Counted from the stretch's first letter, positions 1 through 11,225 are shown. The stretch is DNA of 64,000 bases from Saccharina japonica (GCA_008828725.1 MEHQ01003923.1:62001-126000); one strand, 5' to 3'. Translations and numbers: made by a program. The notes: a model not told the origin generated them from the letters alone.

Positions 1-491
1 ACAACCTGGTGTTGCACTACTGCTGTAGTCGCCTTTTTTAACTCTCCCTTCTCCGGCGAATGTTATATGCGAAGAAGCTATGTCCCCTCTTCCTTCGCCG
101 TAGATACCGAGGGATACCGTGATTACCTGGCGATGGCTGTGGCACGGGCGTGGTTCCTCCTCCTGGACATCGTCTGGCGCTCGGGAGATCACGCTTATCG
201 CGACCCATAGCATAACTGACCCGCGAGCTGCTTTAAGAGTCATTTCGACACCGCCATCACTACGTAGAGCTATGCAGTTCAACAAAGAATGGGTCGTCCA
301 TACACTCACAGCAGTAGTCTAGGCCATGAGGTGTTTTGTAGTCTCAGATTGGAGGCGTGGTATGCACGCTAGAGGTATATGGTATACCTTGTTTTGGCTT
401 TTGGCTGAAACGTTTTCTGAATGACGGGGCTCCTCAGCCCAAGATCGTGGATTTTTTGTTTTTTTTTGTGTCGCACTTTTTTCTTTCTTTT

Positions 492-695
492 TTCCATCCC
501 ATGTATTATCTTCGCACTCCCGTCTTTCTCCCTCCCTAGTCGTAACTCAGATCCGGGGTCACGAAGTAGGCTCCTCTCCCTCCTCCCCCGCTACGGTTCT
601 TGCCTTGATGTTTATCGCGCAGCGGGTTCGGCCTTCCCAACGCTCGTCGATTTTCATCGAATTTTGCTAACTCACGCTCTCGCGCTTTCCACTAT
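492..695 (-). repeat. SINE-like dispersed repeat
   Basis: CTCGTAACTCAGATCCGGGG minus edges, TAGGCTCCTCTCCCTCCTCC, TCACGCTCTCGCGCTTTCC. No tRNA-like head visible in this copy. Confidence 0.6.
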
Positions 696-1110
696 TTTTG
701 TTTTATACTTACAGTGTTGTGTTAGTATCGCAATCGAATGAGTAACGTTCGCGTTCCTATTAATAGTCTCCGATCTTACTCAAAAATAAGGTGTTGATAA
801 AGGGCCATATATTATCGAGCAAGTTTTGTACAGTGTTAGTATCGCAATCGAATGAGCATCATTCGCGTTGCTACAGTAGGTAGTAGACAGTAGTCCCCAG
901 TCCTGAAAAAAAAATGCAAGTCTTTGTCCGGCGTTTTTTCCGCGGGCTCGGGGAGAGTTCCTCGTTGCCTTCAATGTTGCACAGATGCTCCGAGTACGTT
1001 GGAGTAAAGTAAGGAGTATTATTGGAGATAAAATACTTCAGGTACTTCGTGTACTCAAAGTCTTTCGGGGTTTGTTTTAACTTACAGTAATTAATACTTC
1101 ATTAAGGTCA
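696..1110. other. Intergenic, short internal duplication
   Basis: CAGTGTTAGTATCGCAATCG occurs at about 712 and 832 with ATTCGCGTT flanks. No gene or element recognised. Confidence 0.5.
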
Positions 1111-1357
1111 GACGCGTGCTACTGTAGAGGTAGCACGTTTTGGCTGGATCGTTTTCTGAACGATCGGGCTCCTTAACCCAAATTCATCGGACTTTTATTT
1201 TTGTGACGAATAATGTTTCAGAGAATACTTCGGTCATGAGATTTCTCATCCGGCAGCACTTTTATTTTCCTCCAAAACCATTTTTTCGGTGAGGTATGAC
1301 GCTCCTAAAGTGAGGAGCTCAGAAAAAACATGGTGCACCTCTATCGTAGCATGCGTC
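1111..1357. mobile_element. MITE family B copy 1
   Basis: About 247 bp. Ends GACGCGTGCTAC-GTAGAGGTAGCAC and GGTGCACCTCTATCGTAGCA + TGCGTC; interior CGATCGGGCTCCTTAACCCA and CTCCTAAAGTGAGGAGCTCA. TTCATTAAGGTCA occurs directly on both sides, either a long target repeat or a pre-existing duplication. Confidence 0.85.
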
Positions 1358-2125
1358 TTCATTAAGGTCACGGAATTTTTCGTCGGGCATCACGTTTTGT
1401 TTTCGTCCAAAAAAAAATTGGTTGGGGTATAGAGCAATAGAGCGCCTTAAGTTACCTCCCTCAGCAGTGAACCTCGACCGTAGCATGCGTCATCGGTGTT
1501 GGTGTATCCTTACCGTACCGTACCGTAGCATGAATCTGGGCGGCACGGTCAACTGAATGGGGCCATATAGTTACTTTGACGCGCTTGCTATATAGGATGA
1601 GGGCCACGGCAGAAGACGTAGTAGCAAAGTTTGGCTATTTCCTTTCGAAACGACGGGGAGATCCTTAACACGAAGAACGAACCAACATCGTTCAGTTTGC
1701 CTGTGTGACGATACAGCAGTATCATACGGTTTCACCCAACATTAAAAAGGAGGGCCGGTCCACCAGGCTGGATTTCTTATTCGAAAGAGGGCGTTTTCTA
1801 CACACCAATTCTAAGACAACGGCTCTCGAAGTCCTTGTTTCCTTCTAGAGCTCAGCCTGGCTTTCGTTTCAGCCTGTTTCTTACTATTAATAGTTGTCCC
1901 GTGCTGTTTTGTTTCGAAATTTTCTTTTTTAGTTTCCACGGCCACATGGCTCACAAGTCGACTTCTCGTATTGGTTTTATAAGTTTTGGCTTTTAATTTC
2001 TAGCCCCCGGTGCAGACCGGCCGTAGCATCCATCTATAGAAACGGGAACAGACATTTACAGGGCCGCAATCTAGAGGCACAGCCTCTTAAGCTTCGTCAA
2101 CGGCATGGATTTTTACCGACCATCT
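1358..2125. other. Repeat debris, no gene
   Basis: A partial element near 1370-1495 (CGTAGCATGCGTCATCGG end) and one related to the TTTCTTATT repeats at 1760-1905. Confidence 0.5.
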
Positions 2126-2376
2126 GACGCGTGCTACGGTAGAGGTAGCACTTTTTGGCTGAATCGTTTTCTGAACGATCGGGCTCCTTAACCCAAATTC
2201 GTCGTTTTTTTCATTTTTGTGAAGACTAATGCTTCAGAATATACTTCGGTCATGAGATTTCGCACCCGGCAGCACTTTTAGTTTTCCCCAAAATCATTTT
2301 TTCGGTTAGGTATGACGCTCCTTAAGTGAGGAGCCCGGAAAAAACATGGTGCACCTCTATTATCGTAGCAGGCGTC
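2126..2376. mobile_element. MITE family B copy 2
   Basis: Nearly full-length, same orientation and interior as copy 1, ending GTAGCAGGCGTC. Confidence 0.85.
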
Positions 2377-2400
2377 ATCTGTGCGAAAGTATTATTGAAA

Positions 2401-2662
2401 GACACGTGCTACGGGTAGACGTGCATCCATTTTTTTTCCTGAGCTTGGTCTCTTAAGGAGCTCTACCTCGCCCAGAAACTGATTTCAAGATAAAAGAAAA
2501 GCGCAACTCGATGAACAATCCCACGGCCCAGGTATACGCGAAAAAAGCATATTCGCAAAAAAAAAATGAGATTCTGACCGTTTTAGGTTAAGTAGCGGTC
2601 ATTCAGAAACTAACTAGTTTAGCCAAAAAGTGCTACACAGTACCTCTATCGTAGCACGTGTC
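2401..2662. mobile_element. MITE family B, subfamily with different interior
   Basis: Ends GACACGTGCTAC and GTAGCACGTGTC enclose a different interior (CTGAGCTTGGTCTCTTAAGG, GAAACTGATTTCAAGATAAA). A sister subfamily also seen at 10979-11225. Confidence 0.75.
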
Positions 2663-4746
2663 GAAAACGGATGCCGCCTCATACCCTAGCCTAGCCTAAC
2701 TTCCGAAAACCGCAGATAGATGACGCCGTCACACTGTTCTTCTCGAATTTGGGTCGAGGTTTGAACATGGATGGGTCGGGTACATGACGCCTCAACGTTC
2801 GCGATCGTGAGATCATATTTATATGTTTTGAATGAGACGAAGCTGGTATAAATGTATCGAGTTTTGTGTTATCGCCACAGGTTACCCCGGTGAACTTGGC
2901 AACGAGCGTTCGTTATTATTGGCGTAATACTGCAGCACCAGCAGTATAGTAGGAGTAGTACGAAGTTCGTGAATCGAACCTCGAAGCGTTATATGGTGGG
3001 TATAAGATAAATGTGAGGGTGATCTTCGCCCGGTGGTGTGAGGGTCAGCTGTGTATTTATTCCATTGTATGCCCGCGCCTTGTTAGGGATATAGCATAGG
3101 ATACGTGCGAGAGTCGCGGACTGAGGTGGACCCCGAGTGGATAAGACAGGCAAACATACAGACACACATACTACTCAGATTGGAAATATAGTCTTGCGCG
3201 GACGGTAGCACTGGGTGCTAGTGGAGAGAGCGCTCGCTATTGTACCCTGCGAGTTTGTCGACATGGTTCAAGTACAGCTCTTGATAATGATACACAAATA
3301 CATGAAAAAACAACCCTGCTACAGGCACTCATTACACAAAAGGCACACATTCAAATAGCGTGTTGGAGGCATGTACGCACCCCGCTACGAAGAGGCTTAT
3401 TTACGTACTATTAATAGAAATATGCTTGTCTCTTGGCTGGACCCCATCAAACGTCACACCCCATACAGACAATATCACACATGCAGCTGACTCCTGCGCC
3501 CACGCAAGGAGCTCGCTCGCTGTCTCATGCGTCTAGACCCGCTCAAACCCAAATATATTTGTGCAAAACAAATGGAGCTCGCTCGCTTCCCCATACTTTA
3601 AGACCCGCCCAAACCCAACTAGATATTTGCCCGAAACACACCGACATGGTTCACGCACGCGGAGTTGGTTGCCGCTCAAGCGCTCACCGACTCACGAGCA
3701 CAGCGTATGTATGGCACAGGGAACCGCACGCGCCGAAGCCAACATAGCCACCCAAGTAGAGCCAGGACGACTACCCCATGATACCAACGTTAAAACAAGG
3801 GGTGACCGTGTCCTCGTGGAGGGCGTGTGTGAAAAACCGGGGCTAAGATTGAAGCGTTAATTAAGCGGTCTTTAAAGTGTCACACACGGCATTGTATGAC
3901 AATGTACCCCGTGTAGCAGTACCGTGCGAGGTTCTACCAACTCCTGTTGACAACAATTTGACACTGAAAGACAACCCCTCGGTGAAACCTCAAATCATCC
4001 ATCTGTGTCTAGCATTCCTACTACTCCTAAGTGCAACCATTACTGTACATACAACAGCATAGGCCTTCTCGAAAGAAAACAGGCATGTATAAATCTACTA
4101 GCATAGACATATATGAACATACCAAATTATGTAGCTTAAGGGCTCGCCGTGTATGCGCAGGGCACGACAATACACCAATGAAAGAATGACGCGTGTGTCG
4201 AGGCTCTGTCTCTGTGGATAGAGATGGCAGAGGTGGCACCAAAGTGTCTGTGAAGATCACTTGCGTAGAAGAAGAAAAGTCATGGTTTGAATAGGCGCTT
4301 ATGTGGCCATAATGGAAAGAAGATTGACCTCAGGGAGATCAATGGAAAAGGAAGAAGAGAAGAGAAGAGAAGAAGAGGGAAGCGGAGTAGAGGTGAGGTG
4401 AGTGATCGAGGTGGGCGATGCCTGCACCTGACCATCCCGGTACAATGCCCATGCTACGGGCAGTTACATTCTACCGCAGTTGGTACTGTTCCCTGTAATG
4501 TTCTCTACAATGTTATAGGAACATTATAGCAACGTTCTCAGCATCGTTCCTGATGAAGATGCTTGGGTCATACAATGTGGCGCACTACGAGTAAGACAAA
4601 CTCGTAATCTATCCGCATATTGTAATTCCCCGAATATCTAAACTAAGATACTCGTATACTCGTGTCAGTGCTTAGTGACTGCACATCACAATAGATACGT
4701 ATGGATCTCAACGTCCATATGCTAACAACCAACCCCCCCCTGTTGG
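2663..4746. other. Intergenic, no gene recognised
   Basis: A short direct repeat with GAGCTCGCTCGCT (3507-3600) and AAACCCAA; open frames near 3433-3860 follow it and show no protein motif. Confidence 0.5.
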
Positions 4747-5225
4747 CGAGTGCTACGATTGCGGTATAGCACTTTTGGCTGTTTTTTTTTCTGAACGACG
4801 CGGCTCCTTAGGGCCCGTATTAACGAGTATAAAATAAATTCAATTTGGAAAAATAAAAATAAAAATTCGCTTTTCATTGGTCAACACACGCACCAGCACC
4901 AATTTTTATGCCCCAATATGCTAATCTTTGGTGCTGGTGCGTGTGTTGACCAATGAAAAGCGGATTTGAATTAAAAAAAATCCAAATTGATTTTTTTTCT
5001 TCTTCGTTAATACGGGCCCTTAACCCGAATTCGTCGGATTATTATTCTTGTGTTGCTATATTTTTCCTTTCATGTTCAGGTTGTGTGTTTTTTCATCGGG
5101 TATATAGCAATTTCGTTGTCCTCCAAAATCAGTGTGCAGGCTACTGCAGGTATAGAGCTCCCCAAGTGACCAGCCTCAGAAAAACACGGTGCTGCACCTG
5201 CATGCAGGCTACCGTAGCATGCGTC
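4747..5225. mobile_element. MITE family B copy with nested element
   Basis: Outer ends GAGTGCTACGATTGCGGTATAGCAC minus the last bases, and CTACCGTAGCATGCGTC. Interrupted by a 209-bp element at 4811-5019; without it the family-B interior CTCCTTAACCCGAATTCGTCGG is continuous. Confidence 0.8.
4811..5019. mobile_element. PIF/Harbinger-like MITE nested in family B
   Basis: 209 bp with ends GGGCCCGTATTAACGA / TCGTTAATACGGGCCC, flanked by TTA (4808-4810) and TTA (5020-5022). A 3-bp TTA target duplication is the hallmark of PIF/Harbinger elements. Inside is a ~31-bp near-perfect inverted arm (starting CTTTTCATTGGTCAACACAC), so the single strand folds into a hairpin. Confidence 0.8.
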
Positions 5226-5510
5226 TGTTGCTCCGCCACCATAAATACGTGCGGCGTATCGTCTCATTCCAGGTTTCACGCGAGGGGGGCGATACTGCAG
5301 TAACACATCCTTACCGCCAGAGCTCCACACCCACGCCTGTGAATGCCGGAGCTATCTCAGTTGCATCCACGTCCCCGTGTTTGACAACCTGCTTGCCGCT
5401 AGAGGCGTTTCGAGACCCGAGTGAAACTCGTTGGTTATTCCTATCCAGCGAATCCACGCTCGCCAGCGTGTAACAGACCACCGGGGTGGCCTCGACAAAA
5501 TGACGGCGGA

Positions 5511-5761
5511 GCCATCCCACGGTAGGGGCGCAGCGGAATTTTCTGAGCTCCTCACATGAGGAGCTTAATATCTAAATATCTCACCCGAGCCATAACTTCG
5601 GGAACATTCGCTCGCGCAACTCGACCAAACCTTCCAATGCGGTAGTCCAAAAACAAATACACCAGTAAAATATGATTAGTATCCGGTGGTTACTCACGTA
5701 AGGAGTACAACCGGTCAGGAAATGTTGAGCCTAAAAGTGGTACCCCTACCGTGGGATTGCT
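5511..5761. mobile_element. MITE family A copy 1, inserted in pseudogene exon
   Basis: 251 bp with inverted ends CCATCCCACGGTAGGGG / CCCCTACCGTGGGATTGC, flanked by an exact 7-bp target duplication CGGCGGA (5504-5510 and 5762-5768). Removing it joins pseudogene codons on both sides. No coding capacity; class inferred only from structure. Confidence 0.88.
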
Positions 5762-6213
5762 CGGCGGATACCATGCAAATGTTGGCGGCCAAAAGCACCC
5801 CTTCAAACCCTTCTTGGCTGACGCCGAGAGAGACGTCAACCTTGAGGGTCAACGCCTGGAACAAAGATAGGAAAACCACTACCTAGCCAACGCGAGACGT
5901 CCGGGCATCCTGCTTGGGCGCGTACGGTACTAGCGACTCCGACACCATGACGAACACGAACGCCAGGGCACCACAGTGTGACGACAAGCACCTGTGCGGC
6001 AGTGTTGGGGTAGAGATGAACACAACGACCCCCGTGAGTGTAACCCGGTGGGCACATTCCACCACCTCGTAGTAGTACCTCGACGGCTTGTACCACTCCC
6101 ACAAGTCGGCGGCGACGCCTATCCTGCAGAACCTCGCATTTTTTTAACAGGATGGTGCCGTACAGAACCGGAATACAAATGGGGTACAAGAAGATCATGA
6201 ACACAGCGTATAC
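5762..6213 (-). pseudogene. Pseudogene exon c: C-terminal membrane block
   Basis: Acceptor attcag|GTA, then VYAVFMIFLYPICIPVLYGT, a frameshift at a run of seven A, DLWEWYKPSRYYYEVVECAH, two compensating shifts around YPNTAAQVLVVTLW, ALAFVFVMVSESLVPYAP, an in-frame TAG, and LTLKVDVSLGVSQEGFEGVL. Cut at 5762 by a MITE; its continuation (VEATPVVCYTLAS...) resumes at 5510 and runs to about 5311. Confidence 0.7.
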
Positions 6214-6700
6214 CTGAATCTAAATGCAAAACATGCCGAAACGGGGGGGGGGGGGGGGTCAGTGGCGGTGGTCAAGGGGGAAGATGAGGCAGAAAGGATC
6301 GATCCAAGATAGGGATACTGTAATGTCTTCTTGGACTTTCGTTTTCCTCTGACTATCAGTGCAATCCTTGGACACAACAGTAGTCCGTCAGTCTGAACTG
6401 TTTCAGCCGGAAATTCGAACACCCTAGTCGTAGCGCCCGTGATTCGTACAACATTTGAACTGAACGCCAATACATATCATACGAGTTGGCCGACTATCAA
6501 TACAGCAGGAACACTGTTGTTTGCTGTCGTTGGGCGAGGACGACGTGATCCCTGAGTGTCCGCGCACAGCAGTATATCGAGCACCTCTGGTTCGTGTACG
6601 AACAGTGTTTCACACTATGTGTGTGTCGGTATCTATGCCCAGGCGTTTCGGGATTGGATACCAGATTGCCCTTCTAGCTTAGAGGTGCATCATGGTGTCG

Positions 6701-6931
6701 ATGCATGCTACGATAGAGCTTCACCGTGTTTTTCCTGAGCTCCTAACTTGAGGAGCGTCATACCTCACCGAAATAATAAATGATTTTGGAGGAAAAGAAA
6801 AGTGCTGACCGAAGTATGCTCTGAAATATGATTCGTCACAAAAATGAAAGTCCGACGAATTTGGGTTAAGGAGCCCGGTCGTTCAGAAAACGATTCAGCC
6901 AAAAAGTGCTACCTCTACCGTAGCACGCGTC
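6701..6931. mobile_element. MITE family B copy (reverse)
   Basis: Reverse orientation: GATAGAGCTTCACCGTG at left, CTACCTCTACCGTAGCACGC at right, with GGGTTAAGGAGCCCGGTCGT inside. Confidence 0.8.
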
Positions 6932-6936
6932 CGTCC

Positions 6937-7307
6937 TAAGGTAGAGGTGCGCCATGTTTTTTTCTGAGCTCCTCCTCACTTCAAGAGCTCCACATACATA
7001 CATGTCGCCGCAAAATAGGTTTCGGTCGAGGAAAATAAAAAGTGATACCCGATGAACAAATTCCCGTAACACTGGAACCACACGCGGGCCACAACCAAAT
7101 CCCCGATTTCTATACTTTATCCTATATAATAATTCAGGATTGCGGTAAAGGCGGCTCAATTCCCATGACCTGAGTCTATTATGAAGAATATTGCAATCCA
7201 ATTATTCAATTCCGACGAATTCGGGTTAAGGAGCCCGATTATGATTCAAAAAACGTTTCAGCCAAATAACGGTATACCTCTACTGTGCCTCTGTCGTAGC
7301 ACTCGTC
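6937..7307. mobile_element. MITE family B-like copy (reverse, longer interior)
   Basis: Begins GGTAGAGGTGCGCCATG and ends CTGTCGTAGCACTCGTCC. Carries GGGTTAAGGAGCCCGATTAT, with an enlarged interior of unknown origin (7060-7200). Confidence 0.65.
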
Positions 7308-7353
7308 CGTATGTACACTCTAAATCAGCTTTGGGTGCCAAAACGTGCTGCAG

Positions 7354-7434
7354 ACGGCGACGACGGTGGTCGTGCGGGAGGAGGGCTTCGGGGCGCTGTA
7401 CAAGGGGCTGGACAAAAACAAAGATACCAAATAG
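7354..7434 (+). pseudogene. Mitochondrial-carrier exon fragment
   Basis: After a plausible acceptor (cgtgctgcag) the frame reads TATTVVVREEGFGALYKGLD and stops six codons later. REEGFxALYKGL is the loop-helix motif of mitochondrial substrate carriers (SLC25 type). No upstream PxD/E..K/R motif or further exon was found. It lies between two copies of the same MITE family (6937-7307 and 7586-8302). Confidence 0.5.
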
Positions 7435-7585
7435 TAACTGGGCCACGATCCACACCGTATATAACGCAATGCACTGATCAGGCAAGTTGACACACGCAGT
7501 CAACCACGTGCCAACCGACCCACCGACACCCGCCCACCCACACCCAGGTATATAGTTCCTTAAGGGGGGATCCCACGAAGCTTCA

Positions 7586-8302
7586 AGTGCTACGGTAGAG
7601 GTAGCATATTATGCTGATTTTGTTTCTGAATGATCGGGCTCCCTACCCCAAATTCGTCGAACTTTCTTTCTTGTGTTGCCATATTTTCCATAGTATACCA
7701 ATTGCTCATGGGTGTAGAAAGCACCCTGTCTCAAAAAAAAAAAAATCCAGCCTGAACCAGATTTCGTAACAAAAATTTCCAGGGTGAGATTTGGAGGAAA
7801 ATAAGAAAGTCGGGAGTCGTTATCTTGAAACTAGTGTAGAAAGCATCCTGTCTAAAAAAAAAAGAAATCCAGCCTGGACCAGATTTCGCAACAAAAATTT
7901 CCTGGGTGAGATTTGGAGGAAAATATGAAAGTCGGGAGTCGTTATCTTGAAACTAGTGTAGAAAGCACCCTGTCTCAAAAAAAAAGAAATCCAGCCTGGA
8001 CCAGATTTCGTAACAAAAAATTCCAGGGTGAGATTTGGAGGAAAATAAGAAAGTCGGGAGTCGTTATCTTGAAACTAGTGTAGAAAACACCCTGTCTCAA
8101 AAAAAAAAAGAAATTCAGCCTGGACCAGATTTCCTGTTTCTTATTAGGTGTCCTGTACTGTACTTGGGTCGTTGTGGATCGTCCGTCGGGTATCACTTTT
8201 ATGTCCCTCCGAAACCTATTTTGCGGCGAGATGTGGAGCTCTTCAAATGAAGTGCTCAGAAAAAATATGGTGCACCTCTATTACCTTAAGACACCATGCG
8301 TC
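7586..8302. mobile_element. MITE family B-like copy expanded by internal tandem repeats
   Basis: Left end AGTGCTACGGTAGAGGTAGC, right end GGTGCACCTCTATTACC...CATGCGTC. The interior is swollen by a ~124-bp tandem repeat (7716-8145). Confidence 0.65.
7716..8145. repeat. ~124-bp tandem repeat, about 3.5 copies
   Basis: Unit runs GTGTAGAAAGCACCCTGTCT + A-rich + AATCCAGCCTGGACCAGATT ... AAGTCGGGAGTCGTTATCTT. Copies are over 90% alike by eye; poly-A length varies. Related single copies with TTTCTTATTTGAGA occur near 1750-1910 and 17060-17230. Confidence 0.85.
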
Positions 8303-8472
8303 TTCTATTTTCCTCCTAAACCGGTGTGTTGGATGCCTTACTAACAATGTGGAGCTTCTCATGTGGTGGGCGTGTGTTATGTGCAGGTGCATTATCCTGC
8401 AAAAAAACATGCTCAGGCTGTGTGTGGCCAATTGCATCCTTGCCCGTCGATCCAGACCAAGCCAACCCCAGA

Positions 8473-8522
8473 CACACCCCTAACCCGAACCCGAACCCGA
8501 ACCCGAACCCGAACCCGAACCC
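8473..8522. repeat. Telomere-like CCCTAA/(CCCGAA)n
   Basis: One CCCTAA followed by about seven CCCGAA hexamers; a variant of the (CCCTAA)n telomere unit, interstitial here. A short TTAGGG run also occurs at 25836-25853. Confidence 0.7.
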
Positions 8523-8823
8523 TTTGGTAGGCACGAGGTCGGCAGAGGCAGCCACGCGGCTTCGCCGCGTGTTTTGATGGCGTTTTTGCACAAAACAAAA
8601 TGCGGCGCAAAAGGCCAGCCTCACCCATTGAAACCGGCGTCCTGCACAAAACAAAAAGCAGGATGCACCTGCACATAGTACGCGTCCATGTGGTGCGCCT
8701 CTATCGCAGCATGCGTCCAGCGCAGCATGGGCGCCTTACCTGTGCCATAATACGATAGCGGTGCACTGAATACTTTCTGGGGCTCCTGGCGAACTCATCT
8801 CATGGTATCTTGTTTTCACTAGT

Positions 8824-9070
8824 GACGCATGCTACGGTAGAGGTAGCACATTTTGGCCGAACCGTTTTCTGGACGATCGGGATCCTTAAACCAAATTCGT
8901 CGGACTTTCATTTTTGTGACAAATAATGTTTCAGGGTATACCTCGGTCGTGAGATTTCTCATCCGGCAGCACTTTTGTTTTCCTCTAAAATCATTTTTTC
9001 GGTGAGGTATGACGCTCCTTAAGTGAGGAGCTCAGGAAAAACATGGTGCACCTCTATCGTAGCATGCGTC
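8824..9070. mobile_element. MITE family B copy
   Basis: Full length, GACGCATGCTACGGTAGAGG to CTATCGTAGCATGCGTC, same interior as copy 1. A SINE-like repeat abuts it at 9077. Confidence 0.85.
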
Positions 9071-9076
9071 TTTTAT

Positions 9077-9440
9077 TTTGTTTCCATCCCATTTATTATC
9101 TTCGCACTTCTGTCTCTCTCCCTCCCAAGTCGTAACTCAGATCCGGGATCACAAAGCAGGCTCTTCTCCCTCCTCCCCCACTACGGGTTTTGCCTTGGTT
9201 TTTATCGCGCCGAGGTTCATTCAGCCTTCCTAACGCTCGTCGATTTTGATCGAAATTTGCTAGCTCACGCTCTCGCGCTTTCCTCTACGTAGTCGAGATA
9301 TTTTTTGCGATAAAAAAATCCCTACGAGCATGCACTCGGGGGGGGCTCGAACTCACGACCTTGACTTTAACAGGGACGAGATTCATCTGTCATTCCACCG
9401 GGGACGCCGGCTACCATATCCTGGTAGGGGTTGCAGTTAA
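9077..9440 (-). repeat. SINE-like repeat with tRNA-like head
   Basis: On the minus strand it opens with a tRNA-like segment (CCGGTGGAATGACAGATGAA; B-box-like GTGAGTTCGAGCCC, 9350-9340), then the shared body down to TTCCATCCCATTTATTATCT at about 9083. This order suggests a tRNA-derived SINE; inference. Confidence 0.6.
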
Positions 9441-9891
9441 GTTTTGCCTGCCTTCTGATACAATCGTTTCTGACTGGTTATTAGTATACTCCTCACCAAG
9501 TGAGTAACTGCCGGTGAGAAGGATAATGTTGCTTGTTTACTTGCTTTAGGACTAGCGCATACAAACATACAGCGCATACAGCGCATACAAATGTCGGTCG
9601 GGTTACACGAACAGCCTTCTCCGACGTTCATGATTCGGGTGAGACATTGGGCTCCGTGTTCATTTGAAGAGCTCTCAGAAAGTAAGCCGCAAAACCCCCA
9701 TAAGGTGGCGTTGCTCTTCTCGATTGAAAAAAAGTACGATTCACTCAGAAATTGGGTTTTAGAAAACATGACAAGGAAACATCGACGGTCTGTAGGAATA
9801 CAACGAAGAACGTTGTACTATCTCAGCTAAGGAGACTCACGGCACCCAGAAAAAGCATGGTGTCACCTCTAGTACTATCGACTCATCCCAC

Positions 9892-10132
9892 GGTAGGGGC
9901 GCAGCAGAATTTTCTGAGCTCCTCGCATGAGGAGCTCAATAGCTAAATATCTCACCCAAAACATGACTTCGGAAACATTCGTTCGCCCAACCCGACCAAA
10001 ACTTCCAATGCGGTAGTCCAAAAACAAACATACCAGTAAAATGATAATAGTATCCGGCGGTTACTCACGTCAGGAGCTCAACCGATCAGAAAATATTGAG
10101 CCAAAAAGTGGTACCCCTACCGTGGGATTGCT
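9892..10132. mobile_element. MITE family A copy 2
   Basis: About 241 bp, ends CATCCCACGGTAGGGGCGCA and GTACCCCTACCGTGGGATTG, interior closely similar to copy 1 (sub-terminal GAGCTCCTCGCATGAGGAGC). No clear target duplication. Confidence 0.82.
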
Positions 10133-10398
10133 CTAAATCCTACCATGCGTCTTAGGTCATGAGACTATCCACCGGGTTTAATTAACCCCACACGTTCTCC
10201 CAAACGTCAACTCAAGGTAAGGCATGAAGTTCCTTAATTACGGATGGTCATAAATATTGTAAGGATGCTCAGAAATTTGAAATACCACCGGAAATGTGTC
10301 CCTCGTCCACTACCCCTCCAAACCGCTCGCACCCAACAGCATATGTTTGGTCTGCACCCCCCCCCCCCCCCCACTGTGGCGTTTGAAACCGTTCCGAG

Positions 10399-10673
10399 GA
10401 CAGTTCTTCGTGGGCACGGCGTTGGCTATCAACACCGCCACGTCTGGCGACCGAAGGGGAGAGCTCAACGGCATCTCTTCCACCATCAGCTCTTCCCTGA
10501 GAGCAGCCTCTCCCATAGTGTCTGGAGCATTGTTCTCCTACTCCATCAACAGCGACCGCGGCTTCCCCGTTAACCACCACCTCGCCTTCGCCTTCTTGGG
10601 CTCGATGAGACTCATAGCGGCGTGCATGGGGTGGAACAGGATCACGGACAGTGCCCATGGGGACATGGGGTGA
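10399..10673 (+). pseudogene. Stranded C-terminal exon of an MFS-type transporter
   Basis: Open frame FFVGTALAINTATSGDRRGE then LNGISSTISSSLRAASPIVS, GALFSYSI...GFPVNHHLAFAFL, with a stop at 10671-10673. The RGxxNGI..T..S..R..(G/S)P...GALFS pattern is that of the last two helices of major-facilitator transporters of the zinc-induced-facilitator type. A possible acceptor (ccgag or gacag) follows a poly-C tract. No other transporter exons were found nearby, and it lies antisense inside the region spanned by the membrane-protein pseudogene. Likely a relic or captured exon. Confidence 0.55.
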
Positions 10674-10769
10674 ACGACCGGAGCTATATACGAACGATGA
10701 TGGAGGTGCTGTAGCAGCAGCATTTTTTCGGCCGCGAAACCATTTTCGACGAGTGGTTGACGGGGTGGC

Positions 10770-10880
10770 TATTACGAGGGGACATAGTATTCAGGACCAA
10801 ATATGCCTCGTAAAAATATAGGAAATATATAGGTTTTTGTCTGTACCCGTAGGTCCTGTTTATTAGGGTTCCCCGTAAAA
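10770..10880. mobile_element. MITE family E, diverged copy
   Basis: TATTACGAGGGGACATAGTA ... GGTCCTGTTTATTAGGGTTC + CCCGTAA. The only copy of this family I found outside the two intact genes' half of the window. Confidence 0.6.
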
Positions 10881-10978
10881 GTATATGTAATAGCGCAAAA
10901 ATGACGAACTACCGCCTCTGTATCGTTGGAAAATCAGTCACAGGACACATGCTACGATAGAGTAGCTACGATAGAGGT

Positions 10979-11225
10979 GACGTATGCTACGGTAGAGGTG
11001 CAACATGTTTTTTCTGAAGCTCCTCACTTGAACAGCTCTAACCCTCACCCAAAAACTGATTTTGATCAAAGTGAAAGAGCAACCCGCCGAACACATCCCA
11101 TGGCCTTGGCCTAAATCAAATCAGATTACAAAACAAGAAGGACACCCCGGCGTCTTTGGGTTAAAGAGCCAAGTCACTCAGAAACAAAATCAGCCCAAAC
11201 GTGCTACCTCTATCGTAGCAGCCGT
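10979..11225. mobile_element. MITE family B subfamily (as 2401-2662)
   Basis: GACGTATGCTACGGTAGAGG to CTACCTCTATCGTAGCAGCC, interior AAAACTGATTTTGATCAAAG. A partial second left end lies just before it (10948-10975). Confidence 0.75.

Noticed and set aside
1098..1373. 13-bp target duplication TTCATTAAGGTCA for MITE family B
   Set aside because: Seen at one copy only; other full copies lack matching flanks, so a pre-existing repeat is as likely.
3433..3860. Overlapping ~100-codon plus-strand frames
   Set aside because: No motif, no splice context, and partly made of a short direct repeat with GAGCTCGCTCGCT.
10244..10673. Full-length gene starting at the first Met before the MFS fragment
   Set aside because: The sequence before about 10399 reads through a poly-C run and has no transporter similarity; only the C-terminal exon is supported.
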